Positions 21,839 through 30,216 of a stretch of DNA of 64,000 nt are shown in pieces (positions within the stretch are counted from its first letter, which is position 1; every line of letters begins with the position of its first letter). The position numbers and the translations under genes are program-made. Origin of the DNA: Methylobacterium sp. Leaf123 (GTDB lineage Bacteria; Pseudomonadota; Alphaproteobacteria; Rhizobiales; Beijerinckiaceae); contig NZ_LMNS01000040.1 in NCBI RefSeq assembly GCF_001423405.1, positions 62,637 to 126,636 on the forward strand, given 5' to 3'. A model generated the notes under the pieces. The model was not told the origin of the DNA. It saw only the letters and a program-made list of their open reading frames with translations, and did no database searches.

Positions 21839-22447
21839 TCAGGCAGGGATAGGTTCGAGCCGCAGCAGGCGGCTCGCGAGCGCCGCGGCCGCCTGCGGGT
21901 CGGTCCGTACAGCCTCACCGAGCAAGCCGTCGATGACGAGCGCGGCGATGCCATGGACGATCGCCCAGGATCGCAGGGCTTCGTCGGCGGCGGCTGCCCC
22001 CGGCACCAGCGTCGCAACCCGCTCGGCCAGCACCGCGTAGGCGGCGGCGGAAGCCTCGCACAACGCTTGAGGCCGTTCGGAACGCGCGCCGCCGAACATC
22101 AGGCGAAACAATCCGGGCTGCGCACAGGCGAAGGCGACGTAGGCCGCCCCTTGCGCGTAGAGGGCCTCGCGTCCCGCCCCTCCCCGATCCGCCGCCTCCA
22201 GGGCCGCGCGCAGCCGCTCGAAGCCGACGATGGCCACCGCTGCGAGCAGGGCGTCCTTGTCCGGGAAGTGCCGATAGGGCGCCATCGCCGAGACACCCGC
22301 CCGGCGCGCGGTTTCGCGCAGGCCGAGCGAGGCCGGATCGCCCCCCTCCTCCAAGATCGACAGACCCGCCGCGACCAGGGCCTCGCGCAGGTCGCCGTGA
22401 TGGTAGCTGCCCTTGCTAGGGTTGGCCTCGCCCTTAGATGTTGACAC
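21839..22447 (-). CDS. TetR-family transcriptional regulator
   Basis: A 202-residue repressor-type protein. Residues about 15-60 form the TetR helix-turn-helix (REALVAAGLSILEEGGDPASLGLRETARRAGVSAMAPYRHFPDKDALLAAVA). The C-terminal ligand domain includes AAAYVAFACAQPGLFRLMFGG, typical of the TetR_C_13/WHG-like group. A GTG start at 22447 (VSTSKGEAN) is preferred. The gene is divergent from a DUF4188 gene 47 bp away, so it very probably represses that gene and itself. Confidence 0.9.
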   Translation of the reverse strand: MSTSKGEANPSKGSYHHGDLREALVAAGLSILEEGGDPASLGLRETARRAGVSAMAPYRHFPDKDALLAAVAIVGFERLRAALEAADRGGAGREALYAQGAAYVAFACAQPGLFRLMFGGARSERPQALCEASAAAYAVLAERVATLVPGAAAADEALRSWAIVHGIAALVIDGLLGEAVRTDPQAAAALASRLLRLEPIPA

Positions 22448-22478
22448 TGTAAGCAGCCCGCCTATGATTACACCGTAA
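22444..22478. promoter_or_regulatory. Candidate TetR operator pair
   Basis: In the short gap between the divergent TetR and DUF4188 genes, ACACTGTAA (22444-22452) and ACACCGTAA (22470-22478) form a direct repeat with a 26-bp period. The second lies in a longer TTACACCGTAAAC stretch with partial dyad symmetry. The position, overlapping both start regions, suits autoregulation. This is inference from position and repetition. Confidence 0.4.
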
Positions 22479-22494
22479 ACATGAAATTGGTGCC

Positions 22495-22974
22495 ATGCAG
22501 ACATCGGATACGCAAGCGGCCGCGAACGGCCGCCCCGCACGGGATTCGGTCGATCTCTCGGCCTATCCGGGCCTCGTCGTGGTCTATCTCGGCTTTCGCG
22601 TCGGACGGCTGCGGGGCTTGAAGGCGTTGCTCGGCATCGGGCGCGGGCTGGCCCAGATGCAGCGCGAGCGGCCGGATGGGCTGCTGGCGCACGAGAACCT
22701 TGTCTACGGCCTTAACCATATCGGCATGCGGCAGTACTGGCGCGATCTGGACAGCCTGGAGTCCTTCACCCGCTCGGACCCGCACAAGACGTGGTGGCGG
22801 GATTTCGGCCGCGATCCGGCCGGCAACGGCTTCTGGCACGAGGCCTACCGGCTCTCGGGCGGGATGGAGGCGATCTATGTCGGCATGCCGCGCCCGATCG
22901 GGCTCGCCTCCTTCGCCGCCACCCGCCCGCCACTCGGTCCCTTCATGACCTCGCGGCAGCGGCTGGCGTCGTAG
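22495..22974 (+). CDS. DUF4188-family (putative monooxygenase-like) protein
   Basis: A 159-residue cytoplasmic protein resembling the DUF4188 family, which has a dimeric alpha-beta barrel-like fold and is often labelled monooxygenase. The matching landmarks are VVVYLGFRVGRLRGLKALLGIG, MRQYWRDLDSLESFTRSDPHKTWWRDF and GFWHEAYRLSGGMEAIYVGMP. No catalytic activity is established. Divergence from a TetR gene suggests induction by a small molecule. Confidence 0.75.
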   Translation: MQTSDTQAAANGRPARDSVDLSAYPGLVVVYLGFRVGRLRGLKALLGIGRGLAQMQRERPDGLLAHENLVYGLNHIGMRQYWRDLDSLESFTRSDPHKTWWRDFGRDPAGNGFWHEAYRLSGGMEAIYVGMPRPIGLASFAATRPPLGPFMTSRQRLAS

Positions 22975-23084
22975 AGCGTATTCCGACGAAGTGGTCACCG
23001 GTTCGTCGAAAGAATGCGCGTCAAACCACAGACCGAGAGCCGTTTCGACCTGATGCCATCAGGTCGGAACGGCTCCTGGGCTGC
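22975..23084. repeat. Dispersed-repeat-type hairpins between convergent genes
   Basis: The gap holds an 18-bp stem with two mismatches (23037-23054 with 23058-23075, loop GCC) and, before it, CGACGAA/TTCGTCG around GTGGTCACCGG. The segment after the DUF4188 stop is of the type widely repeated between genes in Hyphomicrobiales. It probably terminates both convergent genes. Confidence 0.5.
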
Positions 23085-23744
23085 TTAGCGGAAGATCGCG
23101 TCGAAGATCGATTGCGGCTCGCGCGGCGGCGGCGGGGCCGCGGCCGGACCCTCGTTGTTCGGGAAGAACTTGCGCGAGGGCTTCTGCTTGGGCTGGACCG
23201 GCACGCCGCGCGGCCCCTCGACATCGACCTGACCGTTCTGGTTGACCTGCGAGGCCGTCTTGGTCGGGTCCGCGCCCTTCTTCTTTGGTTTGTCCTGACG
23301 CGAGGCGAGCGCGGGCACGTCCTCCTGCTCCTTCGCCTCGGCGATCACGTCGCTGCCGCCCTTACAATCGGTCAGCCACACATCGTAGATCGGGTGCTCG
23401 ATGGCGTGCAGACCGGGGCTCGACGCGAACATCCAGCCGGTGAAGATGCGCCGGTACTTGCTGTCCAGCGTCACCTCATCGACCTCGAGGAAGGCCGTGG
23501 TCTTCGGCGTCTCGGTAGGGGGCCGCGAGTAGCAGACCCGCGGCGTCATCTGCAGCGCGCCGAACTGCACCGTCTCGTCGATGGCGACCTCGAAGGTCAC
23601 GATCCGGCCGGTGATCTTGTCGAGGCCGGAGAACACCGCGGTCGGGTTCTTGATCTTGTCGGCGGAGGCCGGCAGCGCGCAGAGCACCAGGGCGAGCGTG
23701 CCGAGCGCGGTCCGGCGCAGGATCGTTGCGGGGATGCGGCTCAA
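23085..23744 (-). CDS. DUF2155 domain-containing periplasmic protein
   Basis: An exported protein of about 219 residues. The N-terminal signal peptide ends ALPASA, and the DUF2155 core follows: FSGLDKITGRIVTFEVAIDETVQFGALQMTPRVCYSRPP, AFLEVDE, and RIFTGWMFASSPGLHAIEHPIYDVWLTDC. The C-terminal ~80 residues are low-complexity and Pro/Lys-rich. The family is alphaproteobacterial and usually sits beside the NDUFA12-like gene, as here. A TTG start preceded by AAGAGGG is the only reasonable start before the signal peptide. Molecular role is unknown. Confidence 0.85.
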   Translation of the reverse strand: MSRIPATILRRTALGTLALVLCALPASADKIKNPTAVFSGLDKITGRIVTFEVAIDETVQFGALQMTPRVCYSRPPTETPKTTAFLEVDEVTLDSKYRRIFTGWMFASSPGLHAIEHPIYDVWLTDCKGGSDVIAEAKEQEDVPALASRQDKPKKKGADPTKTASQVNQNGQVDVEGPRGVPVQPKQKPSRKFFPNNEGPAAAPPPPREPQSIFDAIFR

Positions 23745-23922
23745 GGCGCCCTCTTGAGTCTGGCGCCGGCCATCGTGGCCGGCAAACGGTGCGGCCGTTC
23801 CAACACCCCAAGGGTGGTGGAAAAAGGGCGGCCGGGCCGGGATGCTCTGAAGTTCCAACCGGGCTGCACAGCGACCGCCCTGCGGCGAAGCGCGGTCGGC
23901 CCGGCGCGCGGCGAGGCTTCGA

Positions 23923-24339
23923 CTACTCGGCGGGCGTCCACGGCACGTAGTCGCCGGTCGCGGCCGGGCGCTGGCCCCAGGAGAGCTGCGAGCCCTTCGG
24001 CCGGTAGGCGGCTGCCGTGCCGGTGAGGTTCTCCTCATGGGCCTTCTGCCACTCGCGAGGCTGATAATCCTCCTCGCTCGGGGCGACGTCGCCGTTGTGG
24101 CACAGCCACGCCCGCCAGCCCGGCGGCACGCGGGAGGCGTCGGCATAGCCGTTATAGACGACCCAGCGCCGCTCCGGGCCGACCGAGCGGTCGATCAGCG
24201 GGCCCAGCGCCTTGTAGTATTTGTTGCCCAGCTCGTCCGAGCCGACGAACTGGCCGCTGCGCGCGGTATAGAGCGCGAGCGACATCGTCTGCCCGTTCCA
24301 CCAGGTGAAGATGCGCAGCAGCGTGTCCTTGAGGGCCAT
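23923..24339 (-). CDS. NADH:ubiquinone oxidoreductase accessory subunit NDUFA12-like
   Basis: A 138-residue homologue of the mitochondrial complex I accessory subunit NDUFA12 (B17.2), found in alphaproteobacteria. Family features are the N-terminal LLRIFTWWNGQTMSLALYTARSG, ELGNKYY, RRWVVYNGYADASRVPPGWRAWLCHN and the C-terminal PW/TP-rich tail. GGAGGAATC immediately precedes the ATG. It is unlinked to the nuo operon (about 15 kb away) and probably peripherally associates with the complex encoded there. Confidence 0.9.
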   Translation of the reverse strand: MALKDTLLRIFTWWNGQTMSLALYTARSGQFVGSDELGNKYYKALGPLIDRSVGPERRWVVYNGYADASRVPPGWRAWLCHNGDVAPSEEDYQPREWQKAHEENLTGTAAAYRPKGSQLSWGQRPAATGDYVPWTPAE

Positions 24340-24857
24340 GATTCCTCCGGCGAGCGACGGACCCGCGGTGCCGTCGCCGCGGTCGTTATGGTCGTCACGC
24401 GCGTATGAGTCCAGCACTCCGGGCCGCTGTCGCATTTACGGCACGCTCCCCCTGTCTCGCGCACCCGTTAACCCTGTCCGGCCCTGTCGCGGGCGGCCAA
24501 ACCCACCGCCTTCCCTGTGGACCGAAAAAATTTCCCGGCGGATTCGATCAAGCCGAAAGGCCACTTAGCGAACCGACTGGAATATCCACAGGTTTATGAC
24601 GCAGGACACAACATCTAGCGCGGAACACGGGTAGCCGGCACTAGTTATTGACGCAGATGGCCGCTCGGACGTAAGGTCCGTGCATCGCTTCGAACGGTTC
24701 GGCGGGGTTTGGGAAAACCCCGTTTCCGCATGATCGGACAGGGTCCCACGTCGTCTGCTGCGGGCCCCGAACCGGCCGAGGCACATCCAGTTTTTCATCC
24801 ATGATCCGCGGCCTGCGCCGCGGCACGGGGTCGCTTGGCTCCGAGGGAGAGGGATTC
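24340..24857. other. Intergenic region upstream of nrdJ
   Basis: This stretch separates the leftward NDUFA12 gene from nrdJ. It contains a candidate pair of NrdR boxes (listed separately) and a hairpin with arms CGGGGTTT/AAAACCCC around 24701-24723. No coding sequence is supported. I looked for an adenosylcobalamin riboswitch (B12 box) because the enzyme is B12-dependent and did not see one. Confidence 0.5.
24606..24653 (+). promoter_or_regulatory. Candidate tandem NrdR boxes
   Basis: Two imperfect matches to the NrdR palindrome, ACACAACATCTAGCGC (24606-24621) and GCACTAGTTATTGACG (24638-24653), lie about 205 bp before the nrdJ start. Their centres are 32 bp apart, about three helical turns with a 16-bp linker, which is the arrangement typical for this ATP/dATP-sensing repressor. 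The individual matches are only moderate; the pairing and spacing give the call its weight. Confidence 0.55.
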
Positions 24858-27800
24858 ATGCGGTTCGAGCGGCGCTACACCACGGCAGGCCAATCGCCCT
24901 ACGCAACCATCGCCTTCCGCAAGGCGGTGAGCGAGATTCGCAACCCGGACGGCTCGATCGTCTTCCGGCTCGACGACATTTCCGTGCCGGAGAGCTGGAG
25001 CCAGGTCGCCGCCGACGTGCTGGCGCAAAAGTATTTCCGCAAGGCCGGCGTCCCGGCCCGCCTGAAGAAGGTGGAGGAGAACAGCGTTCCCTCCTTCCTC
25101 TGGCGCGCCGTGCCGGATGAGGCCGCTCTTGCCGAACTGCCCGAGGAGGAGCGCTTCGTCTCCGAGATCTCGTCCACCCAGGTGTTCGACCGGCTCGCCG
25201 GCTGCTGGACCTATTGGGGCTGGAAGGGCGGCTACTTCTCCTCCGAGGAAGACGCCGCCGCCTTCATGGACGAGCTGCGCTTCATGCTCGCCCGCCAGAT
25301 GGTGGCGCCGAACTCGCCGCAATGGTTCAACACCGGCCTGCACTGGGCCTACGGCATCGACGGGCCGAGCCAGGGCCACTTCTACTGCGACCCGAAGACC
25401 GGCGTGCTGACGAAGTCGGCCACCGCCTACGAGCACCCGCAGCCGCATGCCTGCTTCATCCAGTCCGTGCAGGACGACCTCGTGAACGAGGGCGGCATCA
25501 TGGATCTGTGGGTGCGCGAAGCGCGCCTGTTCAAGTACGGCTCGGGCACCGGCTCGAATTTTTCGATGCTGCGCGGGGAGAACGAAAAACTCGGCGGCGG
25601 CGGCAAGTCGTCCGGCCTGATGTCCTTCCTCAAGATCGGTGACCGCGCGGCGGGCGCGATCAAGTCGGGCGGCACCACGCGGCGCGCCGCCAAGATGGTG
25701 ATCGTCGATATCGACCATCCCGATGTCGAGAACTTCATCGACTGGAAGGTCAAGGAAGAGCAGAAGGTCGCCGCGCTGGTGACCGGCTCCAAGGTCGTCT
25801 CCAAGCACCTCACCGCGGTGATGAAGGCCTGCACCCAGTGCGAGGCTGAGGGCGACGCCTGCTTCGACCCCGAGCGCAACCCGGCGCTCAAGCGCGAGAT
25901 CAAGGCCGCCCGCAAGGCGATGGTGCCGGACTCCTACATCAAGCGCGTCGTGCAGTTCGCCCGCCAGGGCTTCACCAAGATCGATTTCCCCGTCTACGAC
26001 ACCGATTGGGATTCGGAGGCCTACCTCACGGTCGCCGGCCAGAACTCCAACAACTCGGTCTCGCTGACCGACGAGTTTCTGCGCGCGGTGGAAGCGGACG
26101 GGCCGTGGAGCCTGACCTCGCGCACCACGGGCAAGGTCGTGAAGACCCCCCAGGCGCGCGACCTGTGGGAGAAGATCGGTGAGGCGGCCTGGGCCTCGGC
26201 CGATCCGGGCCTGCACTTCAACACCACGATGAATGACTGGCACACCTGCCCGGAGGGCGGGCGGATCCGGGCCTCGAACCCGTGCTCCGAGTACATGTTC
26301 CTCGACGACACGGCCTGTAACCTCGCCAGCGCCAACCTGCTGACGATGTACGATCGTCAGGCCAAGCATTTCGACGTCGCGGCCTTCGAGCACCTCAACC
26401 GGCTCTGGACCGTGGTGCTCGAAATCTCGGTGATGATGGCGCAGTTTCCCTCGAAGGAGATCGCCGAGCTTTCCTACAAGTACCGGACGCTGGGCCTCGG
26501 CTACGCCAATATCGGCGGCCTGCTGATGACCATGGGCCTGCCCTACGATTCCGATAAGGGCCGAGCGCTGGCCGGCGCGCTGACCGCGATCATGACGGGC
26601 GTGGCCTATGCCACCTCCGCCGAGATGGCGGCCGAACTCGGCACCTTCGAGGCCTACCCGGACAACGCCGCGCACATGCTGCGGGTGATCCGCAACCATC
26701 GCCGCGCGGCGCATGGCGAGGCCACCGGCTACGAGGGCCTGAACGTCAGCCCCGTGCCGCTCGACCACGCCAACATCCCGCAGGCCGATATCGGCGCCCA
26801 TGCCCGCGCGGCCTGGGACCGGGCGCTGTCGCTCGGCGAGCAGCACGGCTACCGCAACGCGCAGGCCACCGTGATCGCGCCGACCGGCACGATCGGCCTC
26901 GTGATGGATTGCGACACCACCGGCATCGAGCCCGATTTCGCCCTGGTGAAGTTCAAGAAGCTCGCAGGCGGCGGCTACTTCAAGATCATCAACCGCGCCG
27001 TGCCGGACGCCCTGCGGGCGCTGGGCTACCGCGAATCCGAGATCGCCGAGATCGAGGCTTACGCCGTCGGCCACGGCTCCATGGGCCAGGCGCCCGCGGT
27101 CAATCCGGGGTCGCTGCGCGCCAAGGGCTTCCCGGACGACAAGATCGCGGCGGTGGAAGCGGGGTTGAAGTCGGCCTTCGACATCAAGTTCGTGTTCAAC
27201 CGCTGGAACCTCGGCGACGACTTCCTCAAGGACACCCTCAAGGTGCCGGCGGAGAAGCTCGCCGACCCGACCTTCGAGCTGCTGCCCTTCCTCGGCTTCT
27301 CGAAGCGCGAGATCGAGGCCGCCAACACCCATGTCTGCGGAGCGATGACGCTGGAGGGCGCGCCCTTCCTCAAGCCCGAGCATTACGCGGTGTTCGATTG
27401 CGCCAACCCGTGTGGGCGCACCGGCAAGCGCTACCTCTCGGTCGAGAGCCACATCCACATGATGGCCGCGGCGCAGCCCTTCATCTCGGGGGCGATCTCC
27501 AAGACCATCAACATGCCCAACGACGCCACGGTCGAGGATTGCAAGGCGGCCTACCTGCTGTCCTGGCGCCTCGCGCTCAAGGCGAACGCCCTCTACCGCG
27601 ACGGCTCCAAGCTCTCGCAGCCGCTCAACTCGGCGCTGATCGCCGATGACGAGGAGGAGGCCGACGAGGCTCTGGAGGCGATCATCCAGGCTCCGGCCGC
27701 CGCCAAGGCGACGGCAGCCGCCGAGAAGATCGTCGAGCGGGTGATCGAGCGCATCGAGCGGATCCGCTCGCGCGAAAAGATGCCGGACCGCCGCAAGGGC

Positions 27801-28589
27801 TACACCCAGAAGGCGGTCGTCGGCGGGCACAAGGTCTACCTGCGCACCGGCGAGTACGATGACGGGCGCCTCGGCGAGATCTTCATCGACATGCACAAGG
27901 AAGGCGCGACCTTCCGAAGCCTGATGAACAACTTCGCCATCGCGATCTCGCTCGGCCTCCAATACGGCGTGCCGCTGGAGGAATACGTCGAGGCCTTCAC
28001 CTTCACCCGCTTCGAGCCGGCGGGCTTCGTGCAGGGCAACGACGCGATCAAGAACGCGACCTCGCTGCTCGACTACGTGTTCCGCGAACTGGCGGTCTCG
28101 TATCTCGGCCGGACCGACCTCGCCCACGTCAACCCGGCCGAGATCGGCGGCACGGTGCTCGGCGGCGGCGAGGGCGACACCACCCGCGAAGCCGGCAAGC
28201 CGGCGCCCGCGGCCTCCACGGTCGTCTCCCGCGGCCTGCTGCGCGGCTCGGCTGACCGGCTCACCCTGATCCAGGGCGGCCCGGCCGGCGCCACGACGGG
28301 CGTCGCCGCCGCCGCCACGGGCCAGACGGCCCCGGCCGGCGGCACGGTCCACGCCGTGCGGGGCGCGACCGCCCTCAAGGCGGAGCCGCAGAGCCTCGGC
28401 AGCATCGAAGCGCTGCCCTTCGCCAAGCCGGAGCCCAAAGCGGAGCGGAGCGTCGCCGACCGCCGGGCCGAAGCGAAGATGAAGGGCTATGTCGGCGAGG
28501 CCTGCCCCGAATGCGCGAACTTCACGCTGGTCCGCAACGGCACCTGCCTGAAGTGCGACACCTGCGGGCAAACCACGGGGTGCTCCTGA
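24858..28589 (+). CDS. nrdJ: Vitamin B12-dependent (class II) ribonucleotide reductase
   Basis: Reduces ribonucleotides to deoxyribonucleotides using adenosylcobalamin and works with or without oxygen. It has 1243 residues. Visible features include the NSPQWFNTGLHWAYGI substrate region, GSGTGSNFSMLRG, NPCSEYMFLDDTACNLASANL (catalytic Asn-Cys-Glu), and APTGTIGLVMDCDTTGIEPDFALVKFK. The C-terminal CPECANFTLVRNGTCLKCDTCGQTTGC is a zinc/thiol tail. The ATG at 24858 follows GGGAGAGGG; an in-frame ATG 57 bases upstream is less likely. NrdR-type control is suggested by the upstream boxes. Confidence 0.96.
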   Translation: MRFERRYTTAGQSPYATIAFRKAVSEIRNPDGSIVFRLDDISVPESWSQVAADVLAQKYFRKAGVPARLKKVEENSVPSFLWRAVPDEAALAELPEEERFVSEISSTQVFDRLAGCWTYWGWKGGYFSSEEDAAAFMDELRFMLARQMVAPNSPQWFNTGLHWAYGIDGPSQGHFYCDPKTGVLTKSATAYEHPQPHACFIQSVQDDLVNEGGIMDLWVREARLFKYGSGTGSNFSMLRGENEKLGGGGKSSGLMSFLKIGDRAAGAIKSGGTTRRAAKMVIVDIDHPDVENFIDWKVKEEQKVAALVTGSKVVSKHLTAVMKACTQCEAEGDACFDPERNPALKREIKAARKAMVPDSYIKRVVQFARQGFTKIDFPVYDTDWDSEAYLTVAGQNSNNSVSLTDEFLRAVEADGPWSLTSRTTGKVVKTPQARDLWEKIGEAAWASADPGLHFNTTMNDWHTCPEGGRIRASNPCSEYMFLDDTACNLASANLLTMYDRQAKHFDVAAFEHLNRLWTVVLEISVMMAQFPSKEIAELSYKYRTLGLGYANIGGLLMTMGLPYDSDKGRALAGALTAIMTGVAYATSAEMAAELGTFEAYPDNAAHMLRVIRNHRRAAHGEATGYEGLNVSPVPLDHANIPQADIGAHARAAWDRALSLGEQHGYRNAQATVIAPTGTIGLVMDCDTTGIEPDFALVKFKKLAGGGYFKIINRAVPDALRALGYRESEIAEIEAYAVGHGSMGQAPAVNPGSLRAKGFPDDKIAAVEAGLKSAFDIKFVFNRWNLGDDFLKDTLKVPAEKLADPTFELLPFLGFSKREIEAANTHVCGAMTLEGAPFLKPEHYAVFDCANPCGRTGKRYLSVESHIHMMAAAQPFISGAISKTINMPNDATVEDCKAAYLLSWRLALKANALYRDGSKLSQPLNSALIADDEEEADEALEAIIQAPAAAKATAAAEKIVERVIERIERIRSREKMPDRRKGYTQKAVVGGHKVYLRTGEYDDGRLGEIFIDMHKEGATFRSLMNNFAIAISLGLQYGVPLEEYVEAFTFTRFEPAGFVQGNDAIKNATSLLDYVFRELAVSYLGRTDLAHVNPAEIGGTVLGGGEGDTTREAGKPAPAASTVVSRGLLRGSADRLTLIQGGPAGATTGVAAAATGQTAPAGGTVHAVRGATALKAEPQSLGSIEALPFAKPEPKAERSVADRRAEAKMKGYVGEACPECANFTLVRNGTCLKCDTCGQTTGCS

Positions 28590-28778
28590 TTATTCCGGGC
28601 ACTCTGAATGTAGCCTGAGGCAAAAGATGAGCACTGTAGGAGAATAGATGGTTTTCAAGCGCCCCTCCTGCGGCGCGAGGCATAAGATGTTTGGAATTGC
28701 TTCTTGGGAGGCCCTGCTTGAGAGGCAAAATTTTCCGAGCCTGCCCTTAGGTTTATTCTCACAGCATGTGCCGATGCA

Positions 28779-28824
28779 GGAAGCCTGTCGGTCGAAGTAC
28801 ATTCACCTCGACCGACAGGCTTCC
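28779..28824. repeat. 17-bp perfect inverted repeat
   Basis: Left arm 28779-28795 begins GGAAGCCTGTCGG; right arm 28808-28824 is its exact complement, with a 12-nt loop. There is no T-tract after it, so it is not a typical intrinsic terminator. It could be a protein-binding dyad, a small structured RNA or the scar of a mobile element. Confidence 0.75.
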
Positions 28825-28908
28825 GTAGAGCGGGTCGTGTGATGAAAGTTTGAGCTCACCTTCATCCAGTCTCCTCTTGAGCAGAGGTTAATAGCTTCGA
28901 CTGAATAG

Positions 28909-28942
28909 GTTCCAGGCTGCCATTGGGATGGCAGCCTGGAAC
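28909..28942. repeat. 15-bp perfect hairpin with four-base loop
   Basis: Arms 28909-28923 (GTTCCAGGCTGCCAT) and 28928-28942 are exact complements around the loop TGGG. Such a stem is very stable as RNA. It lies 148 bp before the first cyclase start and could terminate read-through or sit in the leader of the operon. Confidence 0.75.
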
Positions 28943-29089
28943 GGCGCGGGGAACAAAACGTGAAAGCTTAGCTGTTGCGCCCGGCCGAAGCTGGACGAGC
29001 GTCATCGTCGCTCGCGCAGCCTGGGTTTCCAGTGTCGGGCTCAGCCAATCATTGTGGCATCGCAGCCATTACGATTTCTAGGAATAATC

Positions 29090-30202
29090 ATGCAAAACCG
29101 TAGCCTTGGAATAAGTATGTTCCTTGAGAAATATTGTCCCGACCCGGCTGTGTTAACAGCCGCCCTCCACGACGAGCTTCGGGTTCAGACGCTCCACGAG
29201 GGCCAAGCCCTCTGTTCAGGCAGTGAAGAGGCGGACTGCCTCTGGATCGTCGAGGAGGGACTGCTTCAGGTCATGGCCGGCGGCCCCATCGCCCGCCGCG
29301 AACGGGGCGAGATAATCGGCGAGATGGCATTCCTACGGGGCGCGCCCGGCTCCTCACCCGTACGCGGCAACGACGTTGTGGCAGCCTACCGATCCAAGGT
29401 GTGGAGGATCGACCGATCGACAATCGACGCACTCGCCGGGGAAACCAGGGCCCTTTGGTACGAGACCGTCGCGCGGGCCCTGGTCGCGAAACTCGACGAG
29501 GCGAGCCTGCAGAGGGCGAGCCAGGCGCGGGATCTCAACAGGGGTGACCGGGCTATCGCGCGCTTGGTCTGCCCGGAGGGCGTGCAGGCGACCAGCGCCA
29601 TCCTACTCAATGGCGCGGAGGCCATCCCGCCGGTCAAGAGGATGGCCGTGATCTGGTTCAGCGACCTCTCGGGCTTCTCCGCCCACTCCGAGGGGCGGGA
29701 CGCCGTCGAGGTGGGAGCCACCCTCCGTCGGCTTACGGACCCGCAGGTGGAGGAGATTCAGCGGTCGAACGGGCAGGTCGATAAGCATATGGGCGATGCG
29801 GTGATGGCTTTCTGGCTATGCCCGGACGCCCCTCGCCTCAGTAAGGGCGTTGCCGGAGCCACAAGGGCGGCGCTCGAGGCCGCCCGCCGCGTCCAGGCGG
29901 CAGCAGCGGAAGCCTCGGCGCCAGTAGGCATCCGGATCGGCCTGCACCTGGGGGAGGTATCCGTCGGCGACTTCGGTGGCGGCGACCGCATCGCCTTCAC
30001 CATCGTCGGCCAACCCGTCAACGAGGCGGCGCGATACGAGCAGTTCAAGCCCGACACCCAACAGTCGGGCGGGCGGGTCCGCGTCAGCGACGCGGTCTTC
30101 GAGCTACTCCCCAATGACGTTCGCGCCTCCTTTCTGCCGAGCCCGGTCGAATTCTTCGACAAGCACCGCAAGCGCTTCGTCGCCTTCCTGTCCTCGAATT
30201 AG
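29090..30202 (+). CDS. Cyclic-nucleotide-binding domain fused to class III nucleotide cyclase
   Basis: A 370-residue soluble signalling protein. Residues about 20-135 form a cNMP-binding-type beta barrel containing GEIIGEMAFLRGAPGSSPV, but the arginine expected in the phosphate cassette is Gly88. Residues 180-370 are a class III cyclase domain with both metal aspartates (D192 in FSDLSGF, D236 in HMGDAVM), K232, N311 and R315. The position that reads cyclic purine type is T304, the class IIIb pattern. It should therefore be catalytically competent, product unknown. The ATG follows AGGA by six bases. It is the first gene of an operon with a double-cyclase protein and an E2-E1 fusion, which points to a defence or stress signalling role. 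Confidence 0.88.
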   Translation: MQNRSLGISMFLEKYCPDPAVLTAALHDELRVQTLHEGQALCSGSEEADCLWIVEEGLLQVMAGGPIARRERGEIIGEMAFLRGAPGSSPVRGNDVVAAYRSKVWRIDRSTIDALAGETRALWYETVARALVAKLDEASLQRASQARDLNRGDRAIARLVCPEGVQATSAILLNGAEAIPPVKRMAVIWFSDLSGFSAHSEGRDAVEVGATLRRLTDPQVEEIQRSNGQVDKHMGDAVMAFWLCPDAPRLSKGVAGATRAALEAARRVQAAAAEASAPVGIRIGLHLGEVSVGDFGGGDRIAFTIVGQPVNEAARYEQFKPDTQQSGGRVRVSDAVFELLPNDVRASFLPSPVEFFDKHRKRFVAFLSSN

Positions 30203-30216
30203 CCTTGGGTGCCGAC

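Larger units (their letters stand above)
28590..29089. other. Intergenic region with two long perfect hairpins
   Basis: This 500-bp stretch marks the change from core genes to accessory DNA and is AT-richer than its neighbours. It holds two unusually long perfect inverted repeats, listed separately, and no convincing gene. The promoter of the downstream cyclase operon should lie in its last 150 bp. Confidence 0.55.

Noticed and set aside
21724..23084. CRISPR-like repeats in the hairpin-rich gaps
   Set aside because: The dyads differ from each other and there are no equal spacers; no CRISPR array is visible anywhere in the window.
24340..24857. Adenosylcobalamin riboswitch before nrdJ
   Set aside because: No B12-box or the surrounding conserved helices could be recognised.
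24795..28571. A 1258-codon open frame antisense to nrdJ
   Set aside because: Same reason: low-complexity shadow of a fully conserved ribonucleotide reductase.
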